Source: Streptantibioticus ferralitis (GTDB taxonomy: Bacteria > Actinomycetota > Actinomycetes > Streptomycetales > Streptomycetaceae). From it: a DNA stretch of 64,000 nucleotides. How positions within the stretch are numbered: position 1 is the first letter of the stretch; each line of letters opens with the position of its first letter. This document shows positions 59,792-64,000 of the stretch, piece after piece. A program made the position numbers and the translations under genes. The stretch is from the NCBI RefSeq assembly GCF_029223525.1, contig NZ_JARHTQ010000003.1, forward strand, positions 372,001-436,000, given 5' to 3'. Under the pieces are notes generated by a model that was not told where the DNA came from, ran no database searches, and was given only the letters and a program-made list of their open reading frames with translations.

Positions 59792-61696
59792 ATGGGCGGA
59801 GCCACCAAAAACAACGTGAGTACAGCTCATCTTGGCGAACGATTCGTGCGCCACCCACTGACCGGGCGAAACCTGAAGGAGCTCAAAATTGCCGACAAGG
59901 CCGCTGCCATCCTGGAGCGGGACAAGGACAAACTGAAGAGGAAGGCCGAGAAGAAATCAGCAGACGGAAAGGACCGCTATGTCGCCCCTACCGGGTTTTC
60001 TTTGAACAAGGGGCGATTCGGCGACTTTCCCGATGGGGAGGATGCGGCACACCAGCGCGGGTGGCGCGCCTATATGACGGTGGGTGTACCGCTTGTCGAA
60101 GAACGAGGCGACATTGTACAGCCCCCGCCTGACGTGATCTCCAAGCAAACGTACGTCAATCGAACCGACCCCACCCCCACCACATGGTCACACACTGTCG
60201 AATTCTCGATTTCGAACACAATCAGCTGGTCGCTCCAGGGGCAGGTACAGCTCACTTTCGGGGCAAAAGCCATCGCGTCACTGCAGCAGCAACTGCAAAA
60301 GAGCATGGCGATGAACCAATCTCAGAAGACCACCCTGAAGAACAGCAAAGACAATCAGGGCGTTGACGTCGAGTCTCAGTCACAAACGACGAGTACGACA
60401 ACAGCCACGAGTACCGCCACGGGCACCGGGGAATTATCGGCACAGCTGATGCTTGGGATCACTGCTTCTGTCAGTGGTTCGTTGACCACTTCGTTCAAAA
60501 CATCGTCTACGCTGAACGGTGAAGTTGGCAGCCGGGTAGATGTCCTGGCCACGCAGCGACGTCAGGTGAGGAGGTTCGACTACGAATTCCCTGTCTCCTT
60601 TGGTGGGTGGGTCGCCTTGTATTACCCCGAGCCAGTAGAGGTCAAGGAGACCCGCCCGGACGGCCCACAGGCCCAGGAACCGAAATACTCCCAGGTGATT
60701 GCATGGAAACTCGGTGAGACTGGTACTGCGGCGGAGACTTTCGACTTGACCGATGAGGGCAAGCCGTTTATGCAAAAGGGGGAAGCCGAGGTCGTTTCTA
60801 CCCTCGCCGGGGTGCACGAGGTATTCGAGCTTGAAAAACTTAATTTCGATATGAAGAATCACCCTCTTTACAAGGGTGGCGGCGAAGAGCAAAAGAGCTC
60901 GAAAAAGGCTCCCTTCGAGCTCGCCGCCGGGTTCGGGACGGCCGATGGCCTCGCGCTGGACCTGGTGAACCAGAAGGCGTACGTCACCGACCGGTACAAC
61001 GGCGGCAAACTGTACAAGGTGGATCTCGCCAGCGGCGGCACGGACTGGGTCCTGGAGAAGTTGGGCCAAGTCAACGATGTGGCGCTGGACCTGCCGGGCA
61101 ACAAGGCCTACGTCGCCGACTACAGCGGCCAGCGCCTGTTCACGGTGAACCTGTCCGACCGCTCCACCTCCCCGGTCACGGTCGCCAAGGGCATGTACGC
61201 GTACGGCGTCGCGCTGGACCTGCCGGGCAACAAGGCCTATGTCACCGACGTCGAAAGCGGGAAGCTGATCGAGTTCGACCTGAACAGCGAACCGGCGGAG
61301 AAGCAGCGCACCTGGGACGTGCCGAGGGCCGCCGGAGTAGCGCTGAACGGAGGCAAGGCGTACGTCGGCCAGTATGACCGCGGCGGGCTGTACGAGGTCG
61401 ACCTGACGGCGGATGGCGGCACCCCGCAGGTCGTGGCCACCAATCTCGGGAAAACCGTCCGCGTAGCGCTGGATGGCGCGGTCAACGCATACGTCTCCGA
61501 CTCAGGCGGCAAGCTGCAAGAGGTCGACGTGGCTGACGGCGAGGCCAAGGGCCGTCAGCGCGTGGTGGCCGACGGTCTCGGCACGGTCTGCGGCGTCGGG
61601 CTGGACCGCGACAACGGCTGGATCTACGTCAGCAACCGGCAGGGCAAGCTGTTGCGGATCTCCGGCGTGCTGCCCGCTGCCTCGGCAAAGTCGTAG
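59792..61696 (+). CDS. Putative beta-pore-forming (aerolysin/ETX-like) module fused to a beta-propeller
   Basis: 634 residues, no signal peptide. 1-65: charged helix. About 120-290: beta-rich stretch with alternating Ser/Thr and hydrophobic residues (WSHTVEFSISNTISWSLQG), a Ser/Thr-only hairpin-like segment (200-240) and a VALYYPEPV strand; this layout resembles the membrane-insertion region of aerolysin/ETX-MTX2 toxins. 290-370: linker. 375-630: six or so NHL/SMP-30-like blades (GLALDLVNQKAYVTD, GVALDLPGNKAYVTD and variants). Codon bias changes abruptly near 60905: the first module is A/T-tolerant, the propeller strongly G/C at third positions, suggesting a fusion of parts of different origin. 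Toxin activity is inference. Confidence 0.8.
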   Translation: MGGATKNNVSTAHLGERFVRHPLTGRNLKELKIADKAAAILERDKDKLKRKAEKKSADGKDRYVAPTGFSLNKGRFGDFPDGEDAAHQRGWRAYMTVGVPLVEERGDIVQPPPDVISKQTYVNRTDPTPTTWSHTVEFSISNTISWSLQGQVQLTFGAKAIASLQQQLQKSMAMNQSQKTTLKNSKDNQGVDVESQSQTTSTTTATSTATGTGELSAQLMLGITASVSGSLTTSFKTSSTLNGEVGSRVDVLATQRRQVRRFDYEFPVSFGGWVALYYPEPVEVKETRPDGPQAQEPKYSQVIAWKLGETGTAAETFDLTDEGKPFMQKGEAEVVSTLAGVHEVFELEKLNFDMKNHPLYKGGGEEQKSSKKAPFELAAGFGTADGLALDLVNQKAYVTDRYNGGKLYKVDLASGGTDWVLEKLGQVNDVALDLPGNKAYVADYSGQRLFTVNLSDRSTSPVTVAKGMYAYGVALDLPGNKAYVTDVESGKLIEFDLNSEPAEKQRTWDVPRAAGVALNGGKAYVGQYDRGGLYEVDLTADGGTPQVVATNLGKTVRVALDGAVNAYVSDSGGKLQEVDVADGEAKGRQRVVADGLGTVCGVGLDRDNGWIYVSNRQGKLLRISGVLPAASAKS

Positions 61697-61718
61697 CGTA
61701 GGGCGTTCTTTCGTGGGT

Positions 61719-61790
61719 GGGCGGGCATGGATGCCTTGATCATGTGGGTTGCCGAGGCTCACGTGATCGAAGGATTGCTCATGCCCGCCT
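61719..61790. repeat. Imperfect inverted repeat after the propeller gene
   Basis: GGCGGGCATG (61720-61729) and CATGCCCGCC (61780-61789) pair, and the intervening GATCATGTG and CACGTGATC extend the stem. It could be a terminator or an insertion footprint. A 36-codon reading (61781-61891) starts inside it. Confidence 0.6.
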
Positions 61791-61891
61791 GTGCCATATC
61801 GTCGCAGGGCGACCCGATCGACATCCCCGCCGGCTACAGCGTGAAGGTCTCCGCGGGCTCCAAGCTCAAGGAAGCCGCCAAGGGTGCGTAA
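61781..61891 (+). CDS. Possible 36-aa peptide
   Basis: ATG 61781 has GAAGGA seven bases upstream and reads MPACAISSQGDPIDIPAGYS then VKVSAGSKLKEAAKGA to TAA, with G/C-rich third positions. A longer form from ATG 61727 is possible. It may be a real small protein or the tail of a lost gene. No family recognised. Confidence 0.3.
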   Translation: MPACAISSQGDPIDIPAGYSVKVSAGSKLKEAAKGA

Positions 61892-62319
61892 GGGCGTTCG
61901 GTCCGGGGCCGGCTGCCGCGAAGTCTGCGGGGGCGGTCGGCCTGGCCGTTGACCGAGAGCGTCACGGCTTATCGATACGGCGGTCGACGGGGAACAGCCC
62001 ACCACGCGCAGGTCTGCGACGAGCTTCTCCGCGTCCGGGCGGGCATCTGCGTCCGTCCAGGCGGGGAGCTTCAAGACGGGGCCTCGGTTCCGGTGCTGTC
62101 AGCTGCACTACCCGCACGGGGCCGTACCGCCGCGGATGGCAGGCAGGCCCTCCGAACCGGTGAAGGGCTCACGCGAGGGATCGTCGTGACGGCGACCGCC
62201 TCGACGTCGGCCTCTGGGTAGTCACTCTTTGCAGCGCCGGGATGGCTACCGGGGCATGGTCGGTGATGGGAAGCAGAGCTCGTGACGGGGCCGGGGTGGT
62301 TGCCGGGGATGGCCGCGTG
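61892..62319. other. Intergenic stretch without a recognised gene
   Basis: About 430 bases. A minus-strand reading near 61950-62074 (MKLPAWTDADARPDAEKLVA) looks coding-like but is short and unmatched. Confidence 0.35.
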
Positions 62320-64000
62320 TTACCGGGTGGCGAGCAGTTTGGCGGCTAGTGCGGGGGCGGTCTGCGGTCCTGGACCGTGGTGGTGCCGAGCTTGGGCGAG
62401 AGAGGGCATGGTACTTGCGGCGCGCTCGTCAGGGGCGCGTTCGATGATGGTGGTGCCGGTTTCGGCTTCCAGGACGGGTGCGTAGCCTGCGGTGCGCAGC
62501 GTGGCCAGGGTGGTGTCGGGGGCGGCGGTGCTGATCAGCACGGTCGGGGCGATCTTGCGCAGTGCCAGTTTGGCCAGGGTCCGAGCTTTGGACAGTTCCG
62601 TGATGAGGGTTTCGTCATCGGAGCGGATACAGCAGGCAGAGCGGACGACTCGCATCCGTCCGTGGGTGCGGGCGGTGTCGTTGATGGTGTATTCGAGCGG
62701 CTGGGGCAGCGTGGCGCCGCCTTCGGAGACGGCTGCGAGGCGTTCCAGAAGGTCGTCGGCGGCAAGGCCGTTGTCGAAGGCACGGCGCAGCGTGGCGGGG
62801 CTGATCCGCCATACCACGGCGTGGCCCTCGGACTCGCGGTCCGCGACGGCGGACAGCAGTTCGGTGAGTTCGGGTGAGGCCGCGCCGGTGACGGTGACGG
62901 TCAGGTCGGCTTGGAAGCGGGCGGTGGTCTGCGGCGGGGGCAGCAACTGGGACAGGGTTTCGGCCAACGCCTGTACGGCGGCAGCGAGTTGAGGGTGTTT
63001 CGTCAGGTCCGGTCCGGCGCCGGGGATGGCGGGGAAGTGGCGGGCCGCGCCGGCGTTCAAGAGTGCGAGCACTGCGTGTCCGACCGGGGTGAGTGCGCCG
63101 TGCGCGACGACCCCGAGGAGTCCGGCTTCGTCCAAGGTGGCCAGGGCGCGCGCCACGGCGTCCTGGCCGAGTCCGGCGATGGCGGGCTGGAACCACTCGG
63201 CACACGCCAGCAGTTCGGCCACCGCCTTCGGGGTGGGCGTACCGCCGGAGTCGGGGGCGGGACCGTGCCTGGGCGGGAGTTGTGCCAGGGCGGCCAGCAG
63301 CGCGTGGCGCAGTGGCACGGCTACCGGGTCCTGGGGGGAGATCAGGGCGACGGGGGTCTCGTCCGCGTCGGGCCAGTAGCTGAACACCTCGGGGATGATC
63401 GCCCAGGTGGCCAGGAGCGGTAGCAGTCGGTCGGCGGGCGATGCGGCCAGCCAGTCGTCGTAGCGGTCGGTCGGCAGCATCCGGGCGGGTGGCGGCGGGC
63501 CCGGCCTGCGATTGCGGCCCCGGGCGGGGGATGGCTCGTCGCGGTGCGGGGCGATCAGGTCGGCGTTGGCGGCGAGATCCAGCCATAGCCGGGTCTGTTG
63601 TTCGGGGGCGCTGATCGCCTTGGCCAGCCGTTTGGTATCGCGCACCGCGATCCCGCCGGCCTTGCGTACGGCCAGCGGCTGGGCTGCCGTGGTGCGCAGC
63701 AGCAGTTCCACCCGGGAGGCGGCGGAGGCGGCGGCCGAGTGGGCCTCGCCAGCGGCGGTGCGCGGTAGCGGCACCAGCGAGGTGACAGGTGGCGGTGCGG
63801 GCTGGAAGGCGGGGCGGGCGTCATCGTCGCGCAGGGCACGGCCGACCTCGTAGGGCAGTTCCGCCAGGTCGGTGCCGACCGGCACCACCAGGCCCCGTGC
63901 GGCCAGCCAGTCCGTGCCTGGATCGCCGGAACCCCCGGGCCGGAAGAGGAACTTGGAGTTCGGGCCGGAGTAGTAGCCGTACTGGGTGGTGAAGCAGCGG
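62320..64000 (-). CDS. Helicase-associated-domain protein (5' end beyond the window)
   Basis: The frame stays open through 64000, so at least 560 residues are seen and the start lies outside. Features recall actinobacterial proteins annotated as helicase-associated (XPB/Ssl2 N-terminal-like): WLAARGLVVPVGTDLAELP, LDEAGLLGVVAHGALTPVGH, QADLTVTVTGAASPEL, AVVWRISPATLRRAFDNGLA and a YTINDTARTHGRMRVV strand set. No P-loop or DEAD box is in the visible part. Function in DNA repair or transcription is not established. Confidence 0.7.
   Translation of the reverse strand, partial: RCFTTQYGYYSGPNSKFLFRPGGSGDPGTDWLAARGLVVPVGTDLAELPYEVGRALRDDDARPAFQPAPPPVTSLVPLPRTAAGEAHSAAASAASRVELLLRTTAAQPLAVRKAGGIAVRDTKRLAKAISAPEQQTRLWLDLAANADLIAPHRDEPSPARGRNRRPGPPPPARMLPTDRYDDWLAASPADRLLPLLATWAIIPEVFSYWPDADETPVALISPQDPVAVPLRHALLAALAQLPPRHGPAPDSGGTPTPKAVAELLACAEWFQPAIAGLGQDAVARALATLDEAGLLGVVAHGALTPVGHAVLALLNAGAARHFPAIPGAGPDLTKHPQLAAAVQALAETLSQLLPPPQTTARFQADLTVTVTGAASPELTELLSAVADRESEGHAVVWRISPATLRRAFDNGLAADDLLERLAAVSEGGATLPQPLEYTINDTARTHGRMRVVRSACCIRSDDETLITELSKARTLAKLALRKIAPTVLISTAAPDTTLATLRTAGYAPVLEAETGTTIIERAPDERAASTMPSLAQARHHHGPGPQTAPALAAKLLATR

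Overview
The window is high-GC actinobacterial DNA with Streptomyces-style codon use, gene families and pseudogenes. No rRNA, tRNA or CRISPR array was recognised. It holds the 3' end of a large modular polyketide cluster (about 1-40.5 kb) followed by an accessory region (about 40.5-64 kb).

Polyketide part. Two plus-strand type I PKS genes (the first open at the left edge) carry the last four extension modules. Each module is KS-AT-DH-KR-ACP with malonyl-type ATs and B-type KRs, and the last ends in a thioesterase. This predicts a conjugated tetraene next to the carboxyl end. Beside them lie, on the minus strand, an ABC exporter with a discrete acyltransferase, and on the plus strand rmlDCAB for dTDP-L-rhamnose, a thioesterase-like protein lacking its catalytic residues, and an acyl-activating enzyme. 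A flavin amine oxidase (arginine-monooxygenase-like), a PPTase, a metallophosphoesterase and a LAL-type LuxR regulator follow on the minus strand, then an acyl-CoA carboxylase beta subunit and an agmatinase-type ureohydrolase on the plus strand. Amine oxidase, acyl ligase, acyltransferase and ureohydrolase form the set expected for an arginine-derived (4-guanidino- or 4-aminobutyryl) starter. A tetrafibricin- or linearmycin/mediomycin-like amino-polyol polyene, probably rhamnosylated, is the best guess. No glycosyltransferase or loading module lies inside the window.

Accessory part. A frameshifted PPOX-family gene is followed by a divergent pair: a 140-aa protein and a STAND/NLR-type NTPase with TPR-like tail that share a short V-V-Q motif resembling amyloid (RHIM-like) signalling motifs. 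Next come a GT-B-like gene with an 11-copy heptamer repeat near its start, a broken aldo/keto reductase, a lipocalin-like protein, a BBE-type flavoprotein, an orphan ACP, an oxidoreductase/TetR pair with a clear operator, an intact SWIM protein beside a gutted SNF2 helicase, a CcbP-like protein, a secreted glycine-rich protein, a cold-shock-like protein and remnants of three IS families.

At 58.6-61.7 kb there is a lower-GC island. It holds a 151-aa protein of unknown function and a 634-aa protein joining an aerolysin/ETX-like beta-rich module to a beta-propeller, preceded by a decayed paralogue of the first module. The right edge is a partial helicase-associated-domain protein. The two most unusual systems are the effector-NLR pair (41.1-43.9 kb) and the pore-former/propeller locus (58.6-61.7 kb).
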